64,000 nucleotides of DNA. Origin: Nocardioides sp. (lineage in GTDB: Bacteria; Actinomycetota; Actinomycetes; Propionibacteriales; Nocardioidaceae). The translations under genes and the position numbers were made by a program. Positions 1 to 7,984 of the stretch are shown piece after piece. The DNA lies in assembly GCA_002729525.1 (NCBI GenBank), contig PBYI01000015.1, positions 84,533-148,532 of the forward strand, given 5' to 3'. The stretch's first letter is position 1. The number at the start of each line of letters is the position of its first letter. The notes under the pieces were generated by a model. The model was not told the DNA's origin. It searched no databases and saw nothing but the letters and a program-made list of their open reading frames with translations.

Positions 1-816
1 TGCGACCGCCTGCTTGAGGTCGCTGCCGACCCAGTCGACGTAGGAGCCGACGAGGTTCTCGACGACGCCCAGGACGATCCCGGCGAGCACGGCGCCGACC
101 GGGCTGTCGAAGCCGCCGAGGGTCGCTGCCGCCGCGGCGTAGATGAGGAAGTTGAACATCATCCCGGTCGTGAGCGTGGTCGACGGGGCGACCAGCGCAC
201 CGATGAGCGCGCCGACTCCGGCGGCCATCATCCAGCCGAGGCCGTTGATCTGGTTGACGCGCATGCCCATCAAGCGGGCGCTGTCGGGGTTGCTCGCCGT
301 TGCTCGCATCGCCAGGCCGAGCCGGGTGAAGCGGAAGAGCAGGAACAGACCCACCATCACCACGACGAGCACGACGAAGACCAGGATCTGCTGGTAGCGG
401 AGGCGGGTCCCCAGGAAGGAGATGTAGTCGTCGGGTGTCGACGGCACCGGCGCCGGGAACGGCAGGGGATCACCGCCCCAGATCACGCCCGCCCCGGCGT
501 TCAGCATGAGGAAGAGCCCGATCGTGACGAGGAGGATCGAGTAGTCCGCGTGGTGCCCGAGCGGTCGGATCAGGACTCGTTCGACCACCCCACCGGCGAT
601 GAAGCCGACGACGCACGCGCCGAGGATCGCCAGCACGACCGGGAGACCGGCGGCGTAGAAGGCGTAGGCGGTGAACGCGGAGAACATCGCCATCTCGCCC
701 TGCGCGAGGTTGAGGTGGCCGGTGCCTCGGTAGACGCAGACCAGGGCGAGCGCCAGGAACCCGTAGATGACGCCGTTGTTGAAGCCGTCGACGACGCGTG
801 CAACGAAGAGGTCCAT
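1..816 (-). CDS. livH: Branched-chain amino acid-type ABC transporter permease (LivH family), 3' end outside window
   Basis: The gene reads leftward from an ATG at 816 and is still open at base 1, giving 272 codons of a protein usually about 290 residues long, so only its C-terminal tail is missing. The translation is strongly hydrophobic, with about eight membrane segments. It has the LivH-type opening NNGVIYGFLALALVCVYRG followed by HLNLAQGEMAM, and the internal stretch LAMRATASNPDSARLMGM typical of the permease loop that contacts the ATPase. It would form half of the membrane channel of a HAAT-family importer. The start follows the livF stop by one base, so translation is probably coupled. 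The second permease (livM) and binding protein are not in view and probably lie beyond the left edge. In this catabolic island the likely cargo is an aromatic or other carboxylate rather than leucine (inference). Confidence 0.9.
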   Translation of the reverse strand, partial: MDLFVARVVDGFNNGVIYGFLALALVCVYRGTGHLNLAQGEMAMFSAFTAYAFYAAGLPVVLAILGACVVGFIAGGVVERVLIRPLGHHADYSILLVTIGLFLMLNAGAGVIWGGDPLPFPAPVPSTPDDYISFLGTRLRYQQILVFVVLVVVMVGLFLLFRFTRLGLAMRATASNPDSARLMGMRVNQINGLGWMMAAGVGALIGALVAPSTTLTTGMMFNFLIYAAAAATLGGFDSPVGAVLAGIVLGVVENLVGSYVDWVGSDLKQAVA

Positions 817-817
817 G

Positions 818-1525
818 TCAGGCTCCCAGGTAGGCCGCGCGGATGGAGTCGTCTGCTGCGATCTCGTCGGCGGGTCGGGACGGGCCGAGGTCCCCGACCT
901 CGAGGAGGTAGCCCCTGCTGGCGATGCCGAGGGCGATCATGGCGTTCTGCTCGACCACGAGGATGGCCATGCCGAGCTCCTGGTTGATGCTGGTCAGCGA
1001 GGCGAAGAGCTCCTCGGTGAGGAGGGGCGACAGGCCGAGGCTGGGCTCGTCGCACAGGAGGAGTCGCGGTCGGCTCATCATGGCTCGCGAGATGGCGAGC
1101 ATCTGCTGCTCGCCGCCTGACAGCAGGCCGGCCTTCTGGCGCCTTCGCTCGGCCAGTCGCGGATAGGTGGTGAACCAGCGGTCGAGGTCCTCCGCGAGGC
1201 CCTTGCCACGGCGTACGTGGGCACCGGCGCGGAGGTTCTCCTCCACCGTGAGGTCCACGACCGTGCCGCGTCCCTGAGGGACCTGGGCGACCCCGCGTCG
1301 GACGATCCCGTCCGCGGACTCCCGCACGATGCTCGTGCCGTCCAGCTCGACCGAGCCGCGACGCGGGATCATCCCGGAGACCGCCCGCATGAGCGTGGTC
1401 TTACCGGCGCCGTTCGCTCCGAGCACGACCACGACCTCGCCCGCGTGCACGGTCAGGTCGACGCCGTGGAGCACGTCGCCGCCGCCGTACCCGGCGTGCA
1501 TGTCGCGCACCTCGAGGAGGCTCAT
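818..1525 (-). CDS. livF: ABC transporter ATP-binding protein, LivF family
   Basis: This 235-residue protein is the usual LivF length. It shows Walker A GANGAGKTT near residue 36, the signature LSGGEQQ, Walker B LLLCDEPS and the H-loop region ILVVEQNA characteristic of LivF. It would hydrolyse ATP in the cytoplasm to drive the HAAT importer together with LivG and the LivH/LivM permeases. Its ATG overlaps the livG stop (ATGA) and its own stop lies one base before livH, so the three genes form one transcription unit. Regulation is probably through the palindrome upstream of livG at 2350-2366. Confidence 0.93.
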   Translation of the reverse strand: MSLLEVRDMHAGYGGGDVLHGVDLTVHAGEVVVVLGANGAGKTTLMRAVSGMIPRRGSVELDGTSIVRESADGIVRRGVAQVPQGRGTVVDLTVEENLRAGAHVRRGKGLAEDLDRWFTTYPRLAERRRQKAGLLSGGEQQMLAISRAMMSRPRLLLCDEPSLGLSPLLTEELFASLTSINQELGMAILVVEQNAMIALGIASRGYLLEVGDLGPSRPADEIAADDSIRAAYLGA

Positions 1526-2283
1526 GCGCTCGTCCCCAGGTAGGCAGCGACGACCTCGGGGTCGCGGCGGACCTCGTCCGGTCGACCCTCGGCGATCTTG
1601 CGACCGAAGTTCATCGCCACGACGTGGTCGGAGATGCCCATCACCATCGGCATGTGGTGCTCGACGAGCAGCACGGTGACGTCGAGTGTGTCGCGCACGC
1701 GGCGGACCGTGTCGGCGAGCTCGTCGACCTCGCCGTGGGTGAGGCCGCCGGCGGGCTCGTCGAGCAGCAGCAGTCGGGGCTCGGCCGCGAGGGCCCGGGC
1801 GAGCTCGAGGCGCTTGAGCGTGCCGAACGGCTGGTCGGCCGCGGGCTGGAAGGCGAGGTGCTCGAGGTCCAGCAGCTGGAGGAGGCGGTAGGCACGGGCA
1901 CGCAGCCGGGTCTCCTCCGACCCGGTGCCCCAGCGCAGGAGGGACCGGACGAAGCCGCTGCGGCCGCGCGGGTAGGACCCCGCCATCGTGTTCTCGAGGA
2001 ACGTCAGCGACGGGAAGAGGCCGAGGTTCTGGAAGGTGCGCGCGACACCCTTCGCGGCGATGCCGTGGGCCGGCATCGAGAGGAGGTCGAGGTCGTCGAG
2101 ACGGATCGACCCGCTGGTGGGCTGGTAGATCCGGCTCACGCAGTTGAAGAGCGTGGTCTTGCCGGCGCCGTTCGGCCCGATCAGTCCGCAGATCTGCCCG
2201 GACTCGATGCGCATCGTGAGTCCGTCCAGGGCGGTGATGCCGCCGAACCGCATCGACAGGTCGTCGACGACAAGTGTGGTCAC
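1522..2283 (-). CDS. livG: ABC transporter ATP-binding protein, LivG family
   Basis: The start is taken as the GTG at 2283, preceded by a GAGGAGAG ribosome site; the frame stays open further upstream but the extra residues do not resemble the family. The resulting 253-residue protein begins MTTLVVDDLSMRFGG. It carries Walker A GPNGAGKTT, a LivG-type insert AGSYPRGRSGF, and Walker B LLLLDEPAGGLTHGE followed by VLLVEHHM. The signature segment reads QPFGTLKRLELARALA rather than a strict LSGGQ, as is common in LivG. It is the second ATPase of the importer and the first gene of livGFH here. A 225-bp gap separates it from the upstream Rieske oxygenase gene and contains both a terminator-like hairpin and a copy of the cluster operator. 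Confidence 0.92.
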   Translation of the reverse strand: MTTLVVDDLSMRFGGITALDGLTMRIESGQICGLIGPNGAGKTTLFNCVSRIYQPTSGSIRLDDLDLLSMPAHGIAAKGVARTFQNLGLFPSLTFLENTMAGSYPRGRSGFVRSLLRWGTGSEETRLRARAYRLLQLLDLEHLAFQPAADQPFGTLKRLELARALAAEPRLLLLDEPAGGLTHGEVDELADTVRRVRDTLDVTVLLVEHHMPMVMGISDHVVAMNFGRKIAEGRPDEVRRDPEVVAAYLGTSA

Positions 2284-2349
2284 CAGGCTCTCCTCATCCT
2301 TCAGGGTGCGGTCAGTGTGACCGGCGCTACTTTTGCGACGACACCGCGA

Positions 2350-2366
2350 GTTCCGACGATCGGAAC
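2350..2366. promoter_or_regulatory. Putative IclR operator, copy 1 (upstream of livGFH)
   Basis: Perfect 17-bp dyad GTTCCG-ACGAT-CGGAAC, 66 bp upstream of the livG start and downstream of the Rieske-gene hairpin. It is identical in both arms to copies at 7154, 8599 and 19292. It is assigned to the IclR protein by co-occurrence; binding is not shown by sequence alone. Confidence 0.7.
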
Positions 2367-2461
2367 GGACCTGCGGTCGGTGCACCGGCCGCTCCGACCA
2401 GGGGTGTCAGGCTCTCGACGGCGCGCCTCAGCCGACACCCGCGGTCCCGCCCGGCGGAACG

Positions 2462-2496
2462 ACGACGCCGGCGCCGCAGCTCGGCACCGGCGTCGT
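2462..2496 (-). terminator. Hairpin after the Rieske alpha-subunit gene
   Basis: Two 15-base arms (2462-2476 and 2482-2496) pair with one mismatch around a 5-base loop. It begins 13 bases past the stop of the leftward Rieske gene. There is no clear T-run, which is usual for high-GC actinobacterial terminators. Confidence 0.55.
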
Positions 2497-2508
2497 TCGG
2501 AACGGGCG

Positions 2509-3864
2509 TCAGGAGCTCGTCGTCTCGACCGGCTCGAGCTCCAGGCGGCGCCCGCGGAACCGCTCGCTCGGCGGGTCGTGCGGCTCGTCGGCGTGCTCGA
2601 CGTCGTTGACCAGGGCGTCCCAACGACGCCACCAGGTGCGCATCTGGAGCTCGTCGGAGCCGAGCGCCACCGGACTCGACATGCCGCGGGACACGTCGCT
2701 CCAGGAGAGCTCGCGGTGCGCGGCGAACGACCGCTGGCAGGTCTCCAGGGCCTCCACGTCGTCGGGCGAGGCCAGGCCGCCGGGACCCCAGAACGTCAGG
2801 AAGTTGTCCAGCCGCTGCCGCTTCAGCTCGTCGCCCTCCTCGGGCGGGACCAGCTCCCAGGCCGTGACCTCCATGTAGTCGGGCCGGACCGGGTCGATCT
2901 TGCGGATGACGACCCCCATCACCAGGTCGATGACGACGAGGTTGGGGAAGATCACGAGGTTGCGGGCGCCGGTCATCCGGTCGACCCAGGCCTCGCCGAA
3001 GCGCGTGCGGAAGCTCGCGAAGCGAGCCTCCTTCTCGGCGATCGCGGCCTCCGACAGCGGCCGGCCGAACAGCCCGCCCGTGCCGGGCCCTCCGACCGAC
3101 GCGGCGTGCCCGTTGCCCAGGTCGACGCCGATGGAGTCGCCGAGCCGGGTAGCGTCCAGCTCCACACCGGAGGCCGCGACCATCTCGAAGTAGCGCTGGT
3201 GCGTGGACACCGCGTGGTAGCCGTCGTAGCTGTTCTCGACGAGCAGCTTCCAGTTGGCCTTCACGGAGTACTCGTGGGTGCCCTCGAGGACCCGCATCCC
3301 GCTCTCCGACTGGTCGCAGACCAGGTCGAGGAACTCCGCGGCCTCGGCGAGGTAGTCGACGAGGTCCTCGACGTCGGGGTTGAAGCTGACGAAGACGAAG
3401 CCCCGGTAGGAGTCGACGTGGGCCGGCGCGGCAAGCCCGGGTCGCTCGAAGTCGCGGCCGTACGACGTGTCCCCGGGCACCGAGACGAGCTTGCCCGAGG
3501 TGTTGAAGCTCCACCCGTGGTAGAAGCACGTCATGAAGCGGGCGTTGCCCTCCTTCTCGCGGCAGATCATCGCCCCACGGTGCGGGCAGGAGTTGACCCA
3601 CACCTGGATCTGACCGGCCTTGTCGCGCGCGAAGATCAGCGGGCGGCCGGCGACGGTGCGGGTCTTGAAGTCGTTCGGCTTGGCCAGCTCGGTCTCGTGG
3701 CCGATGTAGAGCCAGACCTTGTCGAAGATGCGGTCCCGCTCTCGCGCGAGCACGTCGTCGTCGACCATCGCCCGGCGGTTGACCCGGAAGCGCGGCGCGT
3801 CCCGGTCGTCGTCGACGTACTGCGGACGGGCGGGGGCGGACCCGCCCGGGAGGGTGTCGGTCAT
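2509..3864 (-). CDS. Aromatic ring-hydroxylating dioxygenase, Rieske alpha (catalytic) subunit
   Basis: A 451-residue protein with the full alpha-subunit layout. The Rieske [2Fe-2S] ligands are Cys93, His95 (CPHRG), Cys113 and His116 (CFYHGW). The C-terminal catalytic domain opens with the mononuclear iron motif NSYDGYHAVSTH, giving His217 and His222. Such subunits insert O2 into an aromatic ring using electrons passed from a reductase/ferredoxin. The matching beta subunit is 4 kb away at 7981-8511, in a separate transcription unit, and no reductase is in the window. The ATG at 3864 overlaps the stop of the upstream hydrolase-fold gene (ATGA), so the two are cotranslated. The general fold resembles benzoate/cumate-type oxygenases, but the substrate cannot be named. 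Confidence 0.93.
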   Translation of the reverse strand: MTDTLPGGSAPARPQYVDDDRDAPRFRVNRRAMVDDDVLARERDRIFDKVWLYIGHETELAKPNDFKTRTVAGRPLIFARDKAGQIQVWVNSCPHRGAMICREKEGNARFMTCFYHGWSFNTSGKLVSVPGDTSYGRDFERPGLAAPAHVDSYRGFVFVSFNPDVEDLVDYLAEAAEFLDLVCDQSESGMRVLEGTHEYSVKANWKLLVENSYDGYHAVSTHQRYFEMVAASGVELDATRLGDSIGVDLGNGHAASVGGPGTGGLFGRPLSEAAIAEKEARFASFRTRFGEAWVDRMTGARNLVIFPNLVVIDLVMGVVIRKIDPVRPDYMEVTAWELVPPEEGDELKRQRLDNFLTFWGPGGLASPDDVEALETCQRSFAAHRELSWSDVSRGMSSPVALGSDELQMRTWWRRWDALVNDVEHADEPHDPPSERFRGRRLELEPVETTSS

Positions 3865-4595
3865 CGGGGTGTTCCTTCGGGTGTCGGGACGTCGGACGAG
3901 TGGTGCTGCCGCAGCTCCCAGAGCTCGGCGTACGGCGTGGGTCGGGGGCTGACGCGGACGTTGAGCCACTCCACGACCCGCTGCCAGCAGTCGAAGGCGG
4001 CGGCGTGGACGAGGGCGGGTGCGGCGTCGCGGTGGAAGTCGGGCCCGACCCCGGGGTAGACCACGAGCTGGGTGAAGGCGGGGGCGCCGTCCAGCAGGGA
4101 CCCGACCTCCTCCGCCAGCCCGGTGTCCGGAGCGAGCTCGCCGACCATGCCGAGCCAGGGGCTCCGCGGAGCGTCCGCGCAGGCGATCTCGCGCACGTCG
4201 GCGAGTGCCGGCGATATCCCCACTGCCGCGCCGAGGTCGCCGGTGGCGCAGCGGTGCAGCGCAGCGGTGCCGCCGCGCCCCCAGCCGACGAGCCCCACCT
4301 GCTCCGGTGACCAGTCCCAGGTGGTGACCTCCTCGAGGAGTCCTGCGACCAGCCGGTCGCACGCGAGGGCTTCGAGCCCTGCGACCGAGGCCGCCAGGCT
4401 CTCGAAGCCGTGCTCGACGAGGGCGTTCATCGGCTCCGACGCCCCGCGGACCGGGTCGTGGTCCTCGACGAGGAGGACCGCCACGCCTCGGGGCACCCCG
4501 CCGAGCCGGATCGAGGCCGTCGCGTGCTCCCGTCCTCCGGCAGCCAGCACCGCGGGCGCAGGCTCGATCCGGGGGAGGGTCACGTCGAGATCCAT
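3861..4595 (-). CDS. Alpha/beta-hydrolase-fold protein, dienelactone-hydrolase-like, nucleophile missing
   Basis: The start is the ATG at 4595, set by AGGAGG six bases upstream. The 244-residue product looks like a dienelactone hydrolase or related alpha/beta hydrolase: an early AVLLVEDHDPV strand, the nucleophile-elbow region VGLVGWGRGGTAAL near the middle, and a late FHRD segment where the catalytic histidine usually sits. The elbow, however, reads G-W-G-R-G, with glycine where Ser or Cys should be, so ordinary ester hydrolysis looks impossible. It may be a C-C-bond lyase, a binding protein or a decayed enzyme. It is the first gene of the two-gene operon with the Rieske alpha subunit. A degenerate copy of the IclR operator lies upstream at 4668-4684. 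Confidence 0.75.
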   Translation of the reverse strand: MDLDVTLPRIEPAPAVLAAGGREHATASIRLGGVPRGVAVLLVEDHDPVRGASEPMNALVEHGFESLAASVAGLEALACDRLVAGLLEEVTTWDWSPEQVGLVGWGRGGTAALHRCATGDLGAAVGISPALADVREIACADAPRSPWLGMVGELAPDTGLAEEVGSLLDGAPAFTQLVVYPGVGPDFHRDAAPALVHAAAFDCWQRVVEWLNVRVSPRPTPYAELWELRQHHSSDVPTPEGTPR

Positions 4596-4667
4596 CTGCT
4601 GCCTCCTGGGCACGGGCGGGTACGCGTCGTCGACCCTAGGAAGGCGCGCCGGTGGCGCCGAGGGCTC

Positions 4668-4684
4668 GTTCTAGGCGCCGGAAC
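4668..4684. promoter_or_regulatory. Putative IclR operator, copy 2 (imperfect)
   Basis: GTTCTA-GGCGC-CGGAAC: the right arm is perfect, the left arm matches four of six. It lies between the CoA-ligase stop (4709) and the hydrolase start (4595), where a promoter for the hydrolase-Rieske operon is expected. Confidence 0.5.
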
Positions 4685-4708
4685 ATCCCACGGACCGCTG
4701 CCGGCCGG

Positions 4709-6262
4709 TCAGCCGATACGGCGGTCGCGACCGGCCCAGTACGGCTCGCGCAGCACCCGCTTGAGCACCTTGCCGGACGGGTTGCGTGGCAGCTCGGTGA
4801 CGACCTCCACGAGGGTCGGGCACTTGTACGCCGCCAGACGGTCCCGGCAGTGCGCGACCAGCTCCTCGACCGACGGCGCGGGGACGTCGGTGACGACGAC
4901 GGCGAGGACGGTCTCGCCCCAGCGCTCGGACGGCACGCCGATGACCGCGACGTCGCGGACGGCGGGGTGCTCGTGCAGGACGTTCTCCACCTCGACGGGG
5001 TACACGTTCATCCCGCCACTCACGATCATGTCCTTGATGCGGTCGCGCAGGTACAGGTAGCCGTCGCGCAGGCAGCCGGCGTCGCCGGTCCGGATCCACC
5101 CGGCGTCGTCGACCGTCTGGCGCGTCTGCTCCGGGTCGTCCCAGTAGCCGGCCATCGCCGCCGGCGTGTGCACCCACACCTCGCCGACCTCGCCGTCGGG
5201 CAGCAGCGCCCCGTCGGCACCCCGCACCTGGACCCGCGCACCGGGCGCCTCGCGCCCGGCCGACTCCAGGAGGTGTGGTCGGGCGCGGTCGAGGTGGTCC
5301 TCGGGGCTGAGCACCGTGGCCGACTGCGTCTCGGTCAACCCGTAGTTCTGGATCATCCGTACGTCGAGCAGGTCCAGGCAGCGGCTGAGCAGCTCCGGTG
5401 ACACCGGGGACGCGGCGTACACGATCGTGCGCAGCGCGGAGAGGTCGCGGCGGTCGAGCCCCGGTTCGGCGACGACCGTGCGCAGCACCGCGGGGACGAG
5501 CATCGTGACGGTCACCCGCCAGCGCTCGAGCAGGTCCAGCAGGTGGCTCGGTTTGGCCTCCCGTGCCACGACGATGTGCGCACCCGCGCCCAGGGCCATC
5601 ACCGCGAACGACAGGCCGGCGGAGTGGAACAGCGGCATGGCGACCAGAGCGGTGGAGCTCACGTCCGTGCCGGTCGGACCCTCCATCATCGCGGTCGCCC
5701 GGAAGCCGCGATGAGTGAAGGTCACGCCCTTGGGCAGCCCGGTGGTGCCCGAGGTGTACATCATCAGCGCGAGGTCGTCGCCGCTGACGGCGACCATCGG
5801 GTCGTCGGCCGGGTGCGCGGCGAGCCACTCCTCGTAGGAGTCCCCGGTGACCACCACCCGCTCCAGCGCGGGGAGGGTGCTCCGGAGCGCCTCGGCCACC
5901 TCGGCCTGCTCGGGCGCGACCACGAGGACGCTCACTCCGGCGTGCGCGAGCACGGCCTCGGTCTCGCGCGGGGACAACCGCCAGCTCACCCCCGTGTGCA
6001 CGGCGCCGGCCATGCCCGACGCCAGCAGAAGCTCCAGGGCCTCGGCGCCGTTGAGACCGAGGTGGGCCACCCGGTCGCCGGGACGCACGCCCGCAGCGAC
6101 GAGGGCCTGCGCCAACCGGCTGCACCGGTCATGGAGCTGCGCCCAGGTACGGGTGACGTCCTCGCAGGACAGTGCGGGCTCGCCACCGCGGGCCGCGGCC
6201 CAGTGACGCAGGTGCCCGGCGAGGCTCTCGTCGGGCCGGACCACCCCGCTGGACGTCGTCAC
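4709..6262 (-). CDS. AMP-forming acyl/aryl-CoA ligase
   Basis: A 517-residue member of the ANL superfamily. It has the phosphate-binding motif MMYTSGTTGLPKG near residues 167-178, the NYGLTETQ aromatic motif, the GWIRTGDAG motif with the ribose-binding aspartate, the hinge region YLYLRDRIKDMI followed by SGGMNVYP, and the C-terminal catalytic lysine in PSGKVLKR. It would convert a carboxylic acid, ATP and CoA to the acyl-CoA, the usual entry step for CoA-dependent catabolism. The GTG start at 6262 overlaps the IclR stop (GTGA), so regulator and ligase are cotranscribed. The acid is unknown; neighbours suggest an aromatic or ring-derived carboxylate. Confidence 0.9.
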   Translation of the reverse strand: MTTSSGVVRPDESLAGHLRHWAAARGGEPALSCEDVTRTWAQLHDRCSRLAQALVAAGVRPGDRVAHLGLNGAEALELLLASGMAGAVHTGVSWRLSPRETEAVLAHAGVSVLVVAPEQAEVAEALRSTLPALERVVVTGDSYEEWLAAHPADDPMVAVSGDDLALMMYTSGTTGLPKGVTFTHRGFRATAMMEGPTGTDVSSTALVAMPLFHSAGLSFAVMALGAGAHIVVAREAKPSHLLDLLERWRVTVTMLVPAVLRTVVAEPGLDRRDLSALRTIVYAASPVSPELLSRCLDLLDVRMIQNYGLTETQSATVLSPEDHLDRARPHLLESAGREAPGARVQVRGADGALLPDGEVGEVWVHTPAAMAGYWDDPEQTRQTVDDAGWIRTGDAGCLRDGYLYLRDRIKDMIVSGGMNVYPVEVENVLHEHPAVRDVAVIGVPSERWGETVLAVVVTDVPAPSVEELVAHCRDRLAAYKCPTLVEVVTELPRNPSGKVLKRVLREPYWAGRDRRIG

Positions 6263-7071
6263 GAGGCGGGCAGCATCTCGGCGACCTTGACGGCAGCCTC
6301 GCCCGCGAGTCGCCCGAACGACCCGAGTCGCTGCTCCGCGGCCCGGCCCAGTCCCATCGTCGGGACGCAGAGTGAGACCGCCGCGACCGGCTGGCCCTCG
6401 TGGATCACCGGGGCCGCCACGCAGACGGTGCCGTGGCACGACTCCTCCCGCTCGACGGCGTACCCGAGGCGCCGGGCGACCGCGAGCTGCTCGACGAACT
6501 GGCGGCGCTGGACGACGGAGTAGGGCGTCGCCCGCGCCATCGGGCGGTCGAGCACGGCCTGCACCGTGTCCGGGGGGCTGAAGGCCAGCATCGCCTTGCC
6601 GAGCGCGGTGCACGAGGCGGGGAACCGCCCGCCGACCCGGCTGGGCAGTCGGGTGCCGGCCGGTCGGGTGACCTTGTCGAGGTAGAGCACGTCCCCACCG
6701 CTGAGCACGGCGATGTGCACGGCGATGGCGTCGGCGCGCTCGAAGAGCCAGCCGAGCGCTCGCGGCGACGCGGCACGCAGGTCGCCGTACTCCGACCACC
6801 GCGCGGCCTCGACCAGCTCGTAGAAGGTGCCGCCGACGCGGTAGCGGGCACCGCTGCGGCCCACGAAGCCGTGCTCCTCGAGGGTCTTCAGGAGACGGTG
6901 GGCGGTCGACTTGGGCACGCCGATGTCCGTGGCCACCTCGGTGACCCCGAACGTCGCCCCACGGTGGCGGGTGATGGCCTCGAGCAGGGCCAGCGCCTTG
7001 GACGCCGACGACTGCACCGACTCCGCCTCGCGCACCTCGGGTGCGGCGGGCGCCTCCAGCGTCTCGATCAC
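6259..7071 (-). CDS. IclR-family transcriptional regulator
   Basis: The start is the GTG at 7071, which has a perfect AGGAGG five bases upstream; upstream in-frame codons are discarded. The 270-residue protein has an N-terminal winged HTH (SASKALALLEAI, then GVPKSTAHRLLKTLEEHGF at about residues 45-63). A C-terminal effector-binding domain follows, with the family motifs ASCTALGKAMLA and HGTVCVAAPVI. IclR proteins sense aromatic or organic acids and act as repressors or activators at palindromic sites of 15-17 bp. The gene is translationally coupled to the CoA ligase. A palindrome, GTTCCG-N5-CGGAAC, lies in its own upstream gap and at most promoters of this island, making it the probable master regulator. 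Confidence 0.92.
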   Translation of the reverse strand: MIETLEAPAAPEVREAESVQSSASKALALLEAITRHRGATFGVTEVATDIGVPKSTAHRLLKTLEEHGFVGRSGARYRVGGTFYELVEAARWSEYGDLRAASPRALGWLFERADAIAVHIAVLSGGDVLYLDKVTRPAGTRLPSRVGGRFPASCTALGKAMLAFSPPDTVQAVLDRPMARATPYSVVQRRQFVEQLAVARRLGYAVEREESCHGTVCVAAPVIHEGQPVAAVSLCVPTMGLGRAAEQRLGSFGRLAGEAAVKVAEMLPAS

Positions 7072-7153
7072 TGCAACCTCCTCGAACGGGACCGGGTCGT
7101 CGGTGACCCAGATCACGTCAGTCTCGCCCGAACGACCGTTCAGGAGAGCCGTC

Positions 7154-7170
7154 GTTCCGGTGGTCGGAAC
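7154..7170. promoter_or_regulatory. Putative IclR operator, copy 3 (own promoter)
   Basis: Perfect dyad GTTCCG-GTGGT-CGGAAC in the 112-bp gap between the SDR stop (7184) and the IclR start (7071). Its position suggests autoregulation of the iclR-ligase operon. Confidence 0.72.
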
Positions 7171-7183
7171 CACCCTCCGCCGG

Positions 7184-7984
7184 TCAGGCGTGGGGAGTCC
7201 AGGGCCAGTACTTGGCGGTCGCACCACCGTCGACGGTGATGTTGGTCCCCGTGATCATCGCCGACTCGTCGCTGGCGAGCAGGACGGCTGCCGGCACGTA
7301 GTCGCGCGGCGTGGGCAGCCGCCGCATCGGGAACTGGCCGGTGAAGTCCATCGGCCACGGGCTCGGGGCGCCCGACATGGCCTGCATCCGGGCGATGACG
7401 TCCGGGTCCTCCGGCTGGGTCGCGGTCGGCGTGAGCCCGTTGACCCGGATGCCGTGCTCAGCGAGCTCCATCGCGGCGGACCGGGTGAAGTTGACCAGGC
7501 CGCTCTTGCCCGTCGAGTAGCCGATGTTGCCCGGCTGGCCCTGCCACGCGGCCGTCGACAGGACGTTGATGATGCTGCCGGCGGTGCCGGTGCTGATCAT
7601 GGATGCGGCGACCGCCCGGGTGAACAGGAAGGCCCCGCCCAGGATGATGTCGAGCTGGCGCCGGTAGTCCTCCAGGGGCATCGTCATCAGCCCCTTCTGG
7701 TTGAACCAGACCGCGTTGTTGACCAGGACGTCGACGTGACCCCAGCGTTCCTCGGCCGCGGCGACGACCTCGGTGGCATGCTCGGGGTCCGTGACGTCCC
7801 CGACGATCGCGAGGGCCTGCCCGCCGACCTCCTCGACGGACGCGGCACACTTCGCCGCCGACGCCTCGTCGACGTCGGTGCACACGACGTGCGCATCCTC
7901 CTCCGCGAAGCCGCGGGCGAGCGCGCCACCGATGTTGGGGCTGGCACCGGTGACGACGGCGACCTTGCCGGCCAGCCGGCTCAC
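7184..7984 (-). CDS. Short-chain dehydrogenase/reductase
   Basis: A 266-residue classical SDR. It shows the cofactor motif TGASPNIGG near residues 11-19, NNAV in place of the NNAG strand, the catalytic serine in INVLSTAAW, and YSTGK as the catalytic Tyr-Lys pair. An acidic residue after the second strand (CTDVDE) favours NAD over NADP. The GTG start overlaps the stop of the dioxygenase beta subunit, so it is a good candidate for the dehydrogenase that re-aromatises the cis-dihydrodiol made by the Rieske oxygenase; cis-diol dehydrogenases of this type are SDRs. A role in beta-oxidation of a hydroxyacyl-CoA is the alternative. Confidence 0.88.
   Translation of the reverse strand: MSRLAGKVAVVTGASPNIGGALARGFAEEDAHVVCTDVDEASAAKCAASVEEVGGQALAIVGDVTDPEHATEVVAAAEERWGHVDVLVNNAVWFNQKGLMTMPLEDYRRQLDIILGGAFLFTRAVAASMISTGTAGSIINVLSTAAWQGQPGNIGYSTGKSGLVNFTRSAAMELAEHGIRVNGLTPTATQPEDPDVIARMQAMSGAPSPWPMDFTGQFPMRRLPTPRDYVPAAVLLASDESAMITGTNITVDGGATAKYWPWTPHA

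Noticed and set aside
1624..4059. 811-codon plus-strand open frame
   Set aside because: It lies antisense to livG, the Rieske gene and part of the hydrolase gene. It is rich in Gly/Val/Glu/Arg without domains, the expected mirror of high-GC codon bias.
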